DNA of 5,546 nt from Evtepia sp. GTDB taxonomy: Bacteria; Bacillota; Clostridia; Oscillospirales; Oscillospiraceae. The position numbers were made by a program, and so were the translations under genes. Location of the stretch: positions 1 to 5,546 of the forward strand of contig JAHHRP010000113.1 of the NCBI GenBank assembly GCA_020025735.1, written 5' to 3'. The notes under the pieces were generated by a model. It ran no database searches. It saw only the letters and a program-made list of their open reading frames with translations, and was not told the origin of the DNA. Below are positions 1 through 5,546 of the stretch, one piece after another (positions within the stretch are counted from its first letter, which is position 1; every line of letters starts with the position of its first letter).

Positions 1-6
1 TTTCAT
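1..6 (-). CDS. fmt: Methionyl-tRNA formyltransferase, first two codons only (partial)
   Basis: An ATG at 6-4 followed by AAA (Met-Lys) opens a reading frame that runs off the left edge of the window. It overlaps the TGA stop of def in an ATGA arrangement and has a Shine-Dalgarno sequence in the last codons of def. Only two codons are visible, so the identity rests on context: def is followed by fmt in most Bacillota, and Fmt proteins commonly begin with Met-Lys or Met-Arg. Fmt would formylate initiator Met-tRNA using 10-formyl-tetrahydrofolate, the modification that the def product later removes. Confidence 0.6.
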
Positions 7-497
7 CGTTCTTCCTCTGCTCTTTGCAGCATCTCGTCCACTTCTTCCTCTGTAAACAACCGGTCTGTTTTCTCATAGTACATATGACCGTCCAGATGCT
101 CGATCTCATGGCAGAAGCAACGGGCAGTCACACCCTCGCGCTCGTATTCTACGGGGTTTCCATGGCGATCTTGGGCCTTAATTTTCACTTTCATGGGACG
201 TTTGACGATGCCGTACCGACCGGTCAGACTCAGGCAGCCCTCAAAACCTTCCTGTTCTCCTTCCTCACTGATCACCTCGGGGTTGACCAATTCCAGATAA
301 CTCTCATCCTCATCCATCACCACGCACACGCGGCGGAGAATGCCGATCTGTGGGGCAGCTAGGCCCAGGCCCTGGGCATCCTTCAAGGTCGTGGTCAAAT
401 CTTCCAGCAAACCGACCAGTTTGCGGTCAAAGTTGGTCACAGGATGGCAAACCTTATGGAGTGCGGGATCTTCTTTCTGCAAAATTTTCTTAATCAT
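3..497 (-). CDS. def: Peptide deformylase
   Basis: Removes the N-formyl group from the initiator methionine of nascent proteins at the ribosome, using a catalytic metal (Fe2+ or Zn2+). All three family motifs are visible in the 164 residues: motif 1 GLGLAAPQ at 43-50, motif 2 EGCLS at 86-90 with metal ligand Cys88, and motif 3 HEIEH at 130-134 with metal ligands His130 and His134 and catalytic Glu131. Length is normal for a short bacterial deformylase and no insertion is evident. The C-terminus (from about 145) is Glu-rich and encodes the binding site for the next gene. The ATG start gives the expected N-terminus (MIKKIL, then the DPALHK segment). It lies 57 bases after priA, the widest gap in the window, in which I see no hairpin or clear promoter. 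The stop overlaps the presumed fmt start as ATGA. A Cys (129) stands just before the HExxH motif, where many family members have Gln; I regard this as ordinary variation. Confidence 0.97.
   Translation of the reverse strand: MIKKILQKEDPALHKVCHPVTNFDRKLVGLLEDLTTTLKDAQGLGLAAPQIGILRRVCVVMDEDESYLELVNPEVISEEGEQEGFEGCLSLTGRYGIVKRPMKVKIKAQDRHGNPVEYEREGVTARCFCHEIEHLDGHMYYEKTDRLFTEEEVDEMLQRAEEER
11..18 (-). promoter_or_regulatory. Ribosome binding site for fmt, inside def
   Basis: On the minus strand this reads AGAGGAAG. The GAGG core at 17-14 is 7 bases from the ATG at 6-4. It is encoded by the Glu-rich C-terminus of deformylase, so def and fmt are probably translationally coupled. Confidence 0.6.
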
Positions 498-507
498 GGC
501 AGCTCAT

Positions 508-514
508 TCCTTCC
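508..514 (-). promoter_or_regulatory. Ribosome binding site for def
   Basis: Minus strand GGAAGGA, with a further GAGG just upstream at 516-513. The spacer to the ATG at 497 is about 10 bases, slightly long. It supports the 497 start. An ATG at 507-505 lies in another frame and meets a stop after five codons. Confidence 0.5.
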
Positions 515-554
515 TCGTTATTCCATCGTTCCTTCTCCCATTGTGAGAGACAGA

Positions 555-3014
555 TCAATCCATAGGGTTTACATCCATTAAAATGGACAAACCCCGATTG
601 GCTCGGTCCTCTTGGGCCGAGCGAAGAATCTGGGCAAGGATCGCCCGGATCTCCTTTTCGTTCCGGCACTTGAGCAAAATCCGATACCGGTAGCGGTTGT
701 TGACTTTCAAAATAGGCGCAGGGGCGGGGCCCAAAATCTCTGGCCCATCCGGTCCGTGCTGGCGTGGCTTAACCCACGGTTCGAGACTGCGGCGCACCAA
801 CGTACAGGCCCGCAGCACTTGGGTTTCCTCCAACCCGGAGATTGTTATGCGGAATAAATCCAAAAAAGGCGGAAAGCGGAGCATGCGCCGCATCTCCCGC
901 TCCTGACTATAAAAGGTATCATAATCCTGGCAAGCTGCCAGGGCAATCACATCATTGTCTGGGGTCCAGCTCTGGATCACTGCCCGGCCAGGCTTGTCCC
1001 CCCGCCCTGCTCGGCCCACCACTTGGGTCAACAAGGAGAAGGTCCGCTCCGCAGCCCGGTAGTTGTCACTGTACAAGGACAAGTCTCCATCCACCACACC
1101 CACCAAGGTTACATTGGGAAAATCCAGACCCTTGGCCACCATCTGCGTACCCAAAAGAATGGGAATATTCTTCCGGCGAAAGCGATCCAGCAGCACCTCA
1201 TGGGACTGGGTTGCCGAGATGGTATCTGCATCCATCCGCATCACCTCAGTGTTCGGATAGATGGTTTGCAGTTCCTCTTGGAGTTTTTGTGTCCCCATTC
1301 CCACAAACTGCAACCGACCGTTACAGTCCGGGCAACTCTCTGGAAGAGGCTGGGAGTGCCCACAATAATGGCACATCAGCCGACCATTGGCGCTGTGATA
1401 GGTCAGGTGAACCGAACAGCGGGGGCATGTGGGAACCTGTCCGCACGACGTACAAACCACCATGCGGCTATTTCCTCGGCGGTTGAGAAAAAGAATGCTC
1501 TGTTCTCCCCGACGGAGGTTTTCCCCAATCTCCTCCCGCAACAAACCTGATAGACCCGTCCCGTTGCCCTGCCGAAGCTCCTGCTTCATATCAGCCAGCT
1601 TGACTTGAGGCAAATGCCGCTCATTGTACCGCTTGGTTAATGTAAAAAGATGATACTGACCCTGTTCGGCGGCATAGCGGCTTTCCACTGCTGGCGTTGC
1701 CGATCCCAGCAGCAGTAGTCCTTTATGCTGGGCACAACGGAACTTTGCTACCTCTCGGGCGTGGTAGCGCACCATACTTTCAGACTGGTAGCTGCTCTCC
1801 TGCTCCTCATCCAGAATAATCAGGCCCACATCTGACAACGGTGCAAACACCGCCGAGCGTGTGCCCACTACCACCTTTGCCAAACCGTCCCGTACCCGCT
1901 TCCACTCATCATAACGTTCTCCTGATGGCAAGCAGCTATGGAGCACCGCTACTTGGCGGCCAAAATAGGCAATAAAAATTTCCAGCAAACCAGGCGTCAG
2001 GGCAATTTCTGGAACCATCACAATAGCACCCCGCCCAGCCTCCAATGTCTTTTGAATCAGATGGAGATACACTTGGGTTTTTCCACTGCCAGTAACTCCA
2101 TAGAGCAGCGCTGCCTGCGCTGTCCCAAGATCCATCAGGGTACATAACCCATCATAAGCGGTCTGTTGCTGGCTGTTAAGAGGAGAAAGCCGCTGTACTT
2201 CCTGCGTCTGGGGAAGGTGGTGACGAAACACTTCCCGCTCCTGAAGGCTCAAAACACCTCGCTTCTCCAGTGTCTTTATCGTCTGCCGAGAAGCTCCTGT
2301 AAAATAACACAGTTCCTTCACGCTGGCGCTGCCCAGATGACACAGTAAGCTTGTTACTTCCCATCCCATAGGAGATGTTTTCCGCAAAGGGTTCATCCGG
2401 GCCAATGCTTCCGAAGGGGACACAGACAAAACTGCAATTTTTTCTGTCTTGTCCTTAACTTTTCGCTGGGCTATGGTCTCTCGCACCACAGCACCCGTTC
2501 GTTCCAATTCCCGCAAAGCCCTTTTGGGATCTTTCATCCCTGGAATAGACTGGATCTGCTCTAAGGATGCTCGGCCACCCACAGACTGGAGAAAGGTTAA
2601 GATCTGACGCTCTCTTGGATGGTCCTCTCTTTGCTGCCAGTGCGTCCAATCAGCACCAGAAGACAGCGTATATCCTTCTCGAAGGACATACCACAATCCT
2701 GTGGGCAACATAGTCATTGCAGCAGCGTAAACAGTGCAGAAAAACCGTTCCCGCATCCATAGGGCGAGCCGTACTCCCTCCGTGTCCAGAACCGGCCGAT
2801 GGTCCAGCAAAGCAGTGATTTCCTTCAGCTTTCCCGTCTCTTCCTCTGCTAGAGAGAGCACAAGCCCTTCACTGGGCCGATTTCCACGGCCAAAGGGGAC
2901 CAACACCCGTACTCCTGGAAGTACCCCCTCCTTTAACTGATCTGGCACAGCATAAGAGTATGGGCGATCAATGGCAAAAGTCGCTGCGGCCAGGGCGATC
3001 CGCGCCACAGTCAT
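555..3014 (-). CDS. priA: Primosomal protein N' (PriA), replication restart helicase
   Basis: A 3'-to-5' superfamily 2 DNA helicase that recognises stalled or collapsed forks and starts reloading of the replicative helicase. Of 819 residues, about 1-105 form the 3'-end-binding domain (RPYSYAVP at 17-24, VPFGRG at 39-44). About 130-270 look like winged-helix DNA-binding material, possibly in two copies. The helicase core follows: Walker A GVTGSGKT at 306-313, motif II DEEQ at 402-405, GSAT at 437-440, GTQM at 622-625 and QVVGRAGR at 664-671. An eight-cysteine zinc-binding insertion has four CxxC pairs (521/524, 530/533, 548/551, 561/564), all intact. A C-terminal domain runs from about 690. 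The length suits Bacillota PriA, which is longer than the E. coli protein (732 residues). Motif II reads DEEQ where E. coli PriA has DEEH. The gene begins 19 bases after rpoZ; coaBC, which separates these two in B. subtilis, is absent. The binding site is weak: GGA about 10 bases from the ATG, GAGGG about 14 bases. Confidence 0.98.
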   Translation of the reverse strand: MTVARIALAAATFAIDRPYSYAVPDQLKEGVLPGVRVLVPFGRGNRPSEGLVLSLAEEETGKLKEITALLDHRPVLDTEGVRLALWMRERFFCTVYAAAMTMLPTGLWYVLREGYTLSSGADWTHWQQREDHPRERQILTFLQSVGGRASLEQIQSIPGMKDPKRALRELERTGAVVRETIAQRKVKDKTEKIAVLSVSPSEALARMNPLRKTSPMGWEVTSLLCHLGSASVKELCYFTGASRQTIKTLEKRGVLSLQEREVFRHHLPQTQEVQRLSPLNSQQQTAYDGLCTLMDLGTAQAALLYGVTGSGKTQVYLHLIQKTLEAGRGAIVMVPEIALTPGLLEIFIAYFGRQVAVLHSCLPSGERYDEWKRVRDGLAKVVVGTRSAVFAPLSDVGLIILDEEQESSYQSESMVRYHAREVAKFRCAQHKGLLLLGSATPAVESRYAAEQGQYHLFTLTKRYNERHLPQVKLADMKQELRQGNGTGLSGLLREEIGENLRRGEQSILFLNRRGNSRMVVCTSCGQVPTCPRCSVHLTYHSANGRLMCHYCGHSQPLPESCPDCNGRLQFVGMGTQKLQEELQTIYPNTEVMRMDADTISATQSHEVLLDRFRRKNIPILLGTQMVAKGLDFPNVTLVGVVDGDLSLYSDNYRAAERTFSLLTQVVGRAGRGDKPGRAVIQSWTPDNDVIALAACQDYDTFYSQEREMRRMLRFPPFLDLFRITISGLEETQVLRACTLVRRSLEPWVKPRQHGPDGPEILGPAPAPILKVNNRYRYRILLKCRNEKEIRAILAQILRSAQEDRANRGLSILMDVNPMD

Positions 3015-3033
3015 AGCGCACGTTTCCGCCCTC

Positions 3034-3297
3034 TCATTGTTCTGTCATCTCCTGCCTATCCTCCAGAGACTCCTCACGCTCCCAATCCTCCTCGGCAGCA
3101 GTGGTTTCTTCAAAGTCATCCAGACAGCCTTCAGCGATTTCTCGGATGGCAATACTCACAGGTTTATCCTCCAGCATCAGGTCCTCCTCTTCGGCTCGCG
3201 CAGCAATTTTTCGTGCGCGGGCAGCCACTACATTGACCAGCTGATAGCGACTGGGTACTTGGGCCAAGAGTTCATTCATTGCGGGATACAGCATCAT
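3034..3297 (-). CDS. rpoZ: DNA-directed RNA polymerase omega subunit
   Basis: Small subunit that latches onto the beta' subunit and helps RNA polymerase assembly and stability. The 87-residue product has the omega hallmarks: SRYQLVNVVAARARKI at 16-31 and KPVSIAIREIAEG at 45-57. After residue 60 comes a tail in which 14 of 28 residues are Asp or Glu, making the protein longer than the compact B. subtilis omega (67 residues as I recall). Two adjacent ATG codons (3297 and 3294) can start it. The second gives an N-terminus matching B. subtilis omega residue for residue in length, while the first is nearer the binding site. The gene starts 6 bases after the gmk stop. An ATG overlapping that stop (TAATG at 3306-3302) is out of frame and ends after 10 codons. 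It lies between gmk and priA as in other Bacillota. Confidence 0.95.
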   Translation of the reverse strand: MMLYPAMNELLAQVPSRYQLVNVVAARARKIAARAEEEDLMLEDKPVSIAIREIAEGCLDDFEETTAAEEDWEREESLEDRQEMTEQ

Positions 3298-3303
3298 AAT
3301 CCA

Positions 3304-3900
3304 TTACACTCCTTCAATCAAATGAAGCCGTCTTTCTTTCCGACAGCCCTCGGCAGTTAGAATCGCTAAAACCTCTTCTACTGCTCGGTCTATTGTGTCA
3401 TTGACAACGATATAATCATAATTTACAATTTCTTTGACCTCTCGCCGGGCAGTCTCTAGCCGCTTCTGGATGGTTGCCTCTGTGTCAGTTCCTCGATCAT
3501 GGAGGCGGCGGGAGAGTTCTTCAAAAGACGGAGGAACCAAGAATAGAGAAACGGCCTCCGGCAGTTTCTCGCGAACTTTGGCCGCTCCCTGAATCTCAAT
3601 CTCCAGAATCACATCTATGCCCTGTTCTAACTTCTCCCGGATCACCTGCATCGAGGTACCATAATAGTTGCCAACGTACTCAGCATACTCTAAAAATTCT
3701 CCCCGGTTAATGCGGGCCTGAAACTCCTCCCGGGTGATAAAATGGTAATTCACACCATCCTGTTCTTTCTCTCTTGGCGCACGAGTCGTAAAAGAGACCG
3801 AAAGGTAAAGATCCGGCCGCTTGGTCAGCACTTGGGCCAACACCGTCCCCTTCCCTGCACCAGAAAACCCAGAGACCACTACTAAGGTTCCTTTCCTCAT
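3304..3900 (-). CDS. gmk: Guanylate kinase
   Basis: Phosphorylates GMP (and dGMP) to GDP with ATP in the cytoplasm, an essential step towards GTP, dGTP and (p)ppGpp. The 198 residues show the full family pattern: P-loop GFSGAGKGT at 11-19, the GMP-binding segment SVSFTTRAPR at 34-43, DGVNYHF at 48-54, GEFLEYAEYVGNYYGT at 67-82, ILEIEIQGA at 98-106, and the lid region with DRGTDTE at 135-141 and Arg147. Many homologues read 'DVQGA' where this one has EIQGA, a conservative change. Length is normal. The ATG overlaps the remA stop by ATGA (3900-3897), and the binding site lies in the remA Glu codons, so translation of the two is probably coupled. The remA-gmk-rpoZ order is strongly conserved in Bacillota. 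Confidence 0.98.
   Translation of the reverse strand: MRKGTLVVVSGFSGAGKGTVLAQVLTKRPDLYLSVSFTTRAPREKEQDGVNYHFITREEFQARINRGEFLEYAEYVGNYYGTSMQVIREKLEQGIDVILEIEIQGAAKVREKLPEAVSLFLVPPSFEELSRRLHDRGTDTEATIQKRLETARREVKEIVNYDYIVVNDTIDRAVEEVLAILTAEGCRKERRLHLIEGV
3309..3314 (-). promoter_or_regulatory. Ribosome binding site for rpoZ, inside gmk
   Basis: Minus strand AAGGAG, encoded by the last codons of gmk (Glu-Gly-Val-stop). The match to the anti-Shine-Dalgarno sequence is strong, but the spacer is long: 11 bases to the ATG at 3297 and 14 to the ATG at 3294. This favours the first of the two adjacent ATG codons. Confidence 0.6.
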
Positions 3901-4160
3901 TCCTCTTCCTCCCCCACAATCTCTTCCCGTCCGCCCAATCGACCAGCCACGGTTTCCGGCTGTAAGGCAGAAAGGATGATATGGTCACTATCTGTGATAA
4001 GCACTGCACGGGTACGACGACCATAGGTGGCATCCACCAATACGCCCCGCTCTCTGGCCTCCCGGACCATGCGCTTAATGGGAGCAGATTCAGGACTAAC
4101 AATAGCAATGAGACGACCAGCAGAAACCATGTTGCCAAAACCAATGTTGATGAGTTTCAC
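3897..4160 (-). CDS. remA: Extracellular matrix regulator RemA (DUF370 family)
   Basis: Small DNA-binding protein. In B. subtilis RemA activates biofilm matrix and osmoprotection genes, and the Geobacillus structure is a ring-shaped oligomer that wraps DNA. The 87 residues match the family almost throughout: KLINIGFGN at 2-10, IVSPESAPIKR at 20-30, DATYGRRTRAV at 43-53, DSDHIILSALQPETVAGRL at 57-75. The arginines reported as important for DNA binding in B. subtilis (18, 50, 51) correspond to Arg16, Arg48 and Arg49 here. The start codon is GTG (4160-4158), not ATG. It is the only usable start, because the same frame is closed five codons upstream by the TGA that ends yicC. The C-terminus ends in four Glu whose codons carry the gmk binding site. 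What RemA controls in a probable non-Bacillus anaerobe cannot be read from this window; its position next to gmk is conserved in many Bacillota. Confidence 0.96.
   Translation of the reverse strand: MKLINIGFGNMVSAGRLIAIVSPESAPIKRMVREARERGVLVDATYGRRTRAVLITDSDHIILSALQPETVAGRLGGREEIVGEEEE
3908..3912 (-). promoter_or_regulatory. Ribosome binding site for gmk, inside remA
   Basis: Minus strand GGAGG, a perfect core, 7 bases from the gmk ATG. It is part of the codons for the RemA C-terminal Gly-Glu-Glu-Glu-Glu. Confidence 0.7.
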
Positions 4161-4166
4161 AGGATT

Positions 4167-4174
4167 CCCCCCTC
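4167..4174 (-). promoter_or_regulatory. Ribosome binding site for remA, overlapping the yicC stop
   Basis: Minus strand GAGGGGGG, ending 6 bases before the GTG start. Its first two bases are the last two of the yicC TGA stop codon. It decides the GTG start for remA. Confidence 0.6.
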
Positions 4175-5051
4175 ATTCAATGTTTTGAACCTGTTCTCGA
4201 ATCTTTTCAATCTCACCTTTGAGGTCCACCACCACCCGAGACAGCGCCACATCACTGCATTTGGAGCCAATGGTATTGGCCTCCCGATTAAACTCCTGAA
4301 TGAGAAAATCCAGTTTCCGTCCAATGGCACCACCCTGGCTGAGCATCTCACTCAACTGAGTCAGGTGGCTGCGCAAGCGAACGGTCTCCTCATCCACAGC
4401 CACCTTGTCGGCAAAGATCGCTGCCTCAGTAAGGATACGACTTTCTTCGATTTGGGTATTCTCCAGTACTTCTTCCATTCGCTGACGGAGTTTCTCGCGG
4501 TATTCCACCACAGTCTGGGGGGAGCGTTCCTCGACCTGCGCCACCAGACGGGCAATGATCTCCGCCTTGCTTCGAATGTCCTCGGCCAACTTCTTTCCTT
4601 CCCGCTCCCGCATAGCATTGAAGTCATTCAGCGCCTGAGAAAGCACCTGTACAATGTCCTCAGCAATCACATCCGCATCCCCTTGGTTTTTTTCCACCAG
4701 AAACACATCAGGAAATCGGGACAAAAGAGACACCGAAAGATCATCCTTCAAGTCATAGGCATCTCGCATCTGGGTCAACGCCTGATAATATCCGTCTGCC
4801 ACCGGTCGGTTGAGTGTTACCTCTACCTTGTCAGCGGCAGAGGCGTCAATAGATACAAAGACATCTACCTTACCTCGTCCTACTTGTTTTTGAACACAGG
4901 ATTTTATGGCCTCTTCGGCAAACACATACAACCGGGGGATTTTCACCGTGCAATCCAGATAGCGATTGTTTACCGCTCGGAGTTCTACCGTAATGGTCCG
5001 GTCATGGAGGGTGCCTTCCCCTCGGCCATACCCTGTCATGCTTCGTATCAA
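4173..5051 (-). CDS. yicC: YicC/YloC family endoribonuclease
   Basis: E. coli YicC and B. subtilis YloC are endoribonucleases; YicC promotes decay of the small RNA RyhB together with PNPase. The product is soluble and shows both family domains. The N-terminal part opens with MIRSMTGYGRGEG (1-13) and ELRAVNNRYLD (23-33). The C-terminal DUF1732 part has RLRSHL at 225-230 and the signature GRKLDFLIQEFNREANTIGS at 244-263 followed by Lys-Cys. I place the start at a TTG (5051-5049), not at the ATG at 5102. The TTG gives the usual family N-terminus and 292 residues (E. coli YicC 287, YloC about 291), and GAGGTG lies 6 bases upstream. The ATG at 5102 would add 17 unrelated residues, overlap the upstream gene by 8 bases and has no visible binding site. 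The internal ATG at 5039 is 18 bases from the binding site. The gap to remA is 12 bases. Family identity is secure; the start is likely but not proven. Confidence 0.95.
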   Translation of the reverse strand: MIRSMTGYGRGEGTLHDRTITVELRAVNNRYLDCTVKIPRLYVFAEEAIKSCVQKQVGRGKVDVFVSIDASAADKVEVTLNRPVADGYYQALTQMRDAYDLKDDLSVSLLSRFPDVFLVEKNQGDADVIAEDIVQVLSQALNDFNAMREREGKKLAEDIRSKAEIIARLVAQVEERSPQTVVEYREKLRQRMEEVLENTQIEESRILTEAAIFADKVAVDEETVRLRSHLTQLSEMLSQGGAIGRKLDFLIQEFNREANTIGSKCSDVALSRVVVDLKGEIEKIREQVQNIE

Positions 5052-5057
5052 GCCAAA

Positions 5058-5063
5058 CACCTC
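5058..5063 (-). promoter_or_regulatory. Ribosome binding site that sets the yicC TTG start
   Basis: Minus strand GAGGTG followed by the 6-base spacer TTTGGC and then TTG. It is the only good Shine-Dalgarno sequence between the upstream gene's stop and the conserved SMTGYGR motif. Confidence 0.6.
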
Positions 5064-5094
5064 ATTCTTGTTTTCATCAACGCTGTTTACAACC

Positions 5095-5546
5095 TCAGCC
5101 ATTGCAGGAATTACACAGACAGTTTAGGCAGCACAGCGTAGTACACAGATTCGACAAATCATCTGCCCCGCCGTAGGCGCCGCGTCTGGCCTGCATCCCC
5201 ATGCTGTTAACCGCCTGACGATACTCCATATTGGTGGGGTCCATGTTGGCTGCCGTCCAAAAATTTTGGCGGGCATCGTCCATCCAGCCCCGGCGATAGG
5301 CAATGCTTCCCATGAGATAATACCACTCACCGGTGTTCGCCGGCGAGCTGCGCAAGATGCGTTCTGCCTCAGCCAGATTATTCTGGGCAATCAACTGGCG
5401 CACCTGAATCAGGGTTGGGTTATTGTAATAATTTCCCCCCTGTGTATTGGTGGTCCGGCTGCTCCCATAGCCGCCAGCGGACTGATACCCCCCTTGCGTG
5501 CGGGCCTTTACGATGGCATCATATGCCTCGTTAACCTCCTTCATCT
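5095..5546 (-). CDS. J-domain/TPR-like protein with cysteine-rich tail (5' end missing)
   Basis: The last 149 full codons are visible; the gene enters from the right edge, so the first Met seen (5544-5542) is internal. The visible N-terminus MKEVNEAYDAIVKAR looks like the last helix of a J-domain (usual pattern K-E-I-N-E-A-Y), so the missing part should hold the HPD motif that stimulates the ATPase of an Hsp70 (DnaK). Next come a low-complexity Gly/Gln/Asn/Ser/Tyr linker (about 15-43), then about 44-106 with two TPR-like helix pairs (AQNNLAEAERIL; EWYYLMGSIAYRRGWMDDA with a C-terminal DPTN), and finally a tail with Cys at 134, 138, 139, 142, 144 and 147 counted from that Met. There is no DnaJ-type zinc finger in the visible part, so it is not canonical DnaJ. 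The tail could bind metal, be a redox site or act as an acylated anchor; nothing seen decides. The gap to the yicC TTG is 43 bases. The J-domain call is from the short segment only, the TPR call from pattern. Confidence 0.8.
   Translation of the reverse strand, partial: MKEVNEAYDAIVKARTQGGYQSAGGYGSSRTTNTQGGNYYNNPTLIQVRQLIAQNNLAEAERILRSSPANTGEWYYLMGSIAYRRGWMDDARQNFWTAANMDPTNMEYRQAVNSMGMQARRGAYGGADDLSNLCTTLCCLNCLCNSCNG

Noticed and set aside
518..541. Seven-codon frame MGEGTME in the priA-def gap, possible leader peptide
   Set aside because: It has no ribosome binding site in front and no associated hairpin; a frame this short is expected by chance.
498..554. Possible terminator or promoter in the widest gap, between priA and def
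   Set aside because: No inverted repeat followed by a T-run on the minus strand and no recognisable -35/-10 pair; the gap holds only the def ribosome binding site.
842..1550. Overlapping plus-strand frames of 214 and 175 codons opposite priA
   Set aside because: They lie opposite the PriA zinc-binding and helicase core, the translations look like low-complexity shadow sequence, and both cannot be real alongside the intact conserved priA.
3707..4144. Minus-strand frame of 145 codons overlapping the remA and gmk junction, with a hydrophobic start
   Set aside because: It is an out-of-frame reading of two strongly conserved genes. The apparent membrane segment comes from frame-shifted remA codons.
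5064..5092. Promoter-like pair TTGTAA, 17-base spacer, AAGAAT upstream of yicC on the minus strand
   Set aside because: Each hexamer matches the consensus at only 4 of 6 positions, and the start point would fall at or inside the yicC ribosome binding site.
3981..5141. Open frame of 386 codons on the plus strand, opposite yicC and remA
   Set aside because: Over yicC and remA its codons are exact reverse complements of theirs, so it stays open simply because those genes avoid TTA, CTA and TCA codons. The product resembles no family I recognise, and the opposite strand encodes clear conserved proteins.

Overview
The window is a compact run of housekeeping genes, all on the minus strand, so transcription runs from base 5546 towards base 1. 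The order is: J-domain/TPR protein (5' end missing) - yicC/yloC - remA - gmk - rpoZ - priA - def - start of fmt. This gene order is the classic Bacillota (Firmicutes) cluster known from Bacillus subtilis (yloC-remA-gmk-rpoZ-coaBC-priA-def-fmt), but coaBC is missing between rpoZ and priA. Balanced base composition, the protein variants (GFSGAGKGT P-loop in Gmk, FCHEIEH in deformylase, DEEQ in PriA) and a J-domain gene upstream of yicC point to Clostridia, most likely an Oscillospiraceae/Ruminococcaceae-type gut anaerobe. The genus cannot be fixed from this sequence.

Layout, right to left. 5095-5546 is the C-terminal part of a J-domain co-chaperone-like protein with a Gly/Gln/Asn linker, a TPR-like region and a six-cysteine tail. 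4173-5051 is the YicC/YloC endoribonuclease, which I start at a TTG codon rather than at the upstream ATG at 5102. 3897-4160 is RemA with a GTG start, 3304-3900 guanylate kinase, 3034-3297 the RNA polymerase omega subunit, 555-3014 the PriA replication-restart helicase and 3-497 peptide deformylase. Bases 1-6 are the first two codons of the next gene, almost certainly methionyl-tRNA formyltransferase.

The genes are very tightly packed. The largest gap is 57 bases, between priA and def. There are ATGA start/stop overlaps at remA/gmk and def/fmt, and several Shine-Dalgarno sequences lie inside the 3' end of the preceding gene. I see no terminator and no convincing promoter, so the window looks like the interior of one polycistronic unit whose main promoter lies to the right of base 5546.

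The cluster joins RNA decay (YicC), a DNA-binding regulator (RemA), GMP-to-GDP phosphorylation (Gmk), RNA polymerase assembly (omega), replication restart (PriA) and the N-formyl-methionine cycle (Fmt adds the formyl group, Def removes it). I found no mobile element, CRISPR array, RNA gene, riboswitch or undescribed system. The points worth a second look are start-site choices, the J-domain protein's cysteine tail, the missing coaBC, the PriA motif II variant, the in-frame yicC-remA junction and the acidic omega tail.
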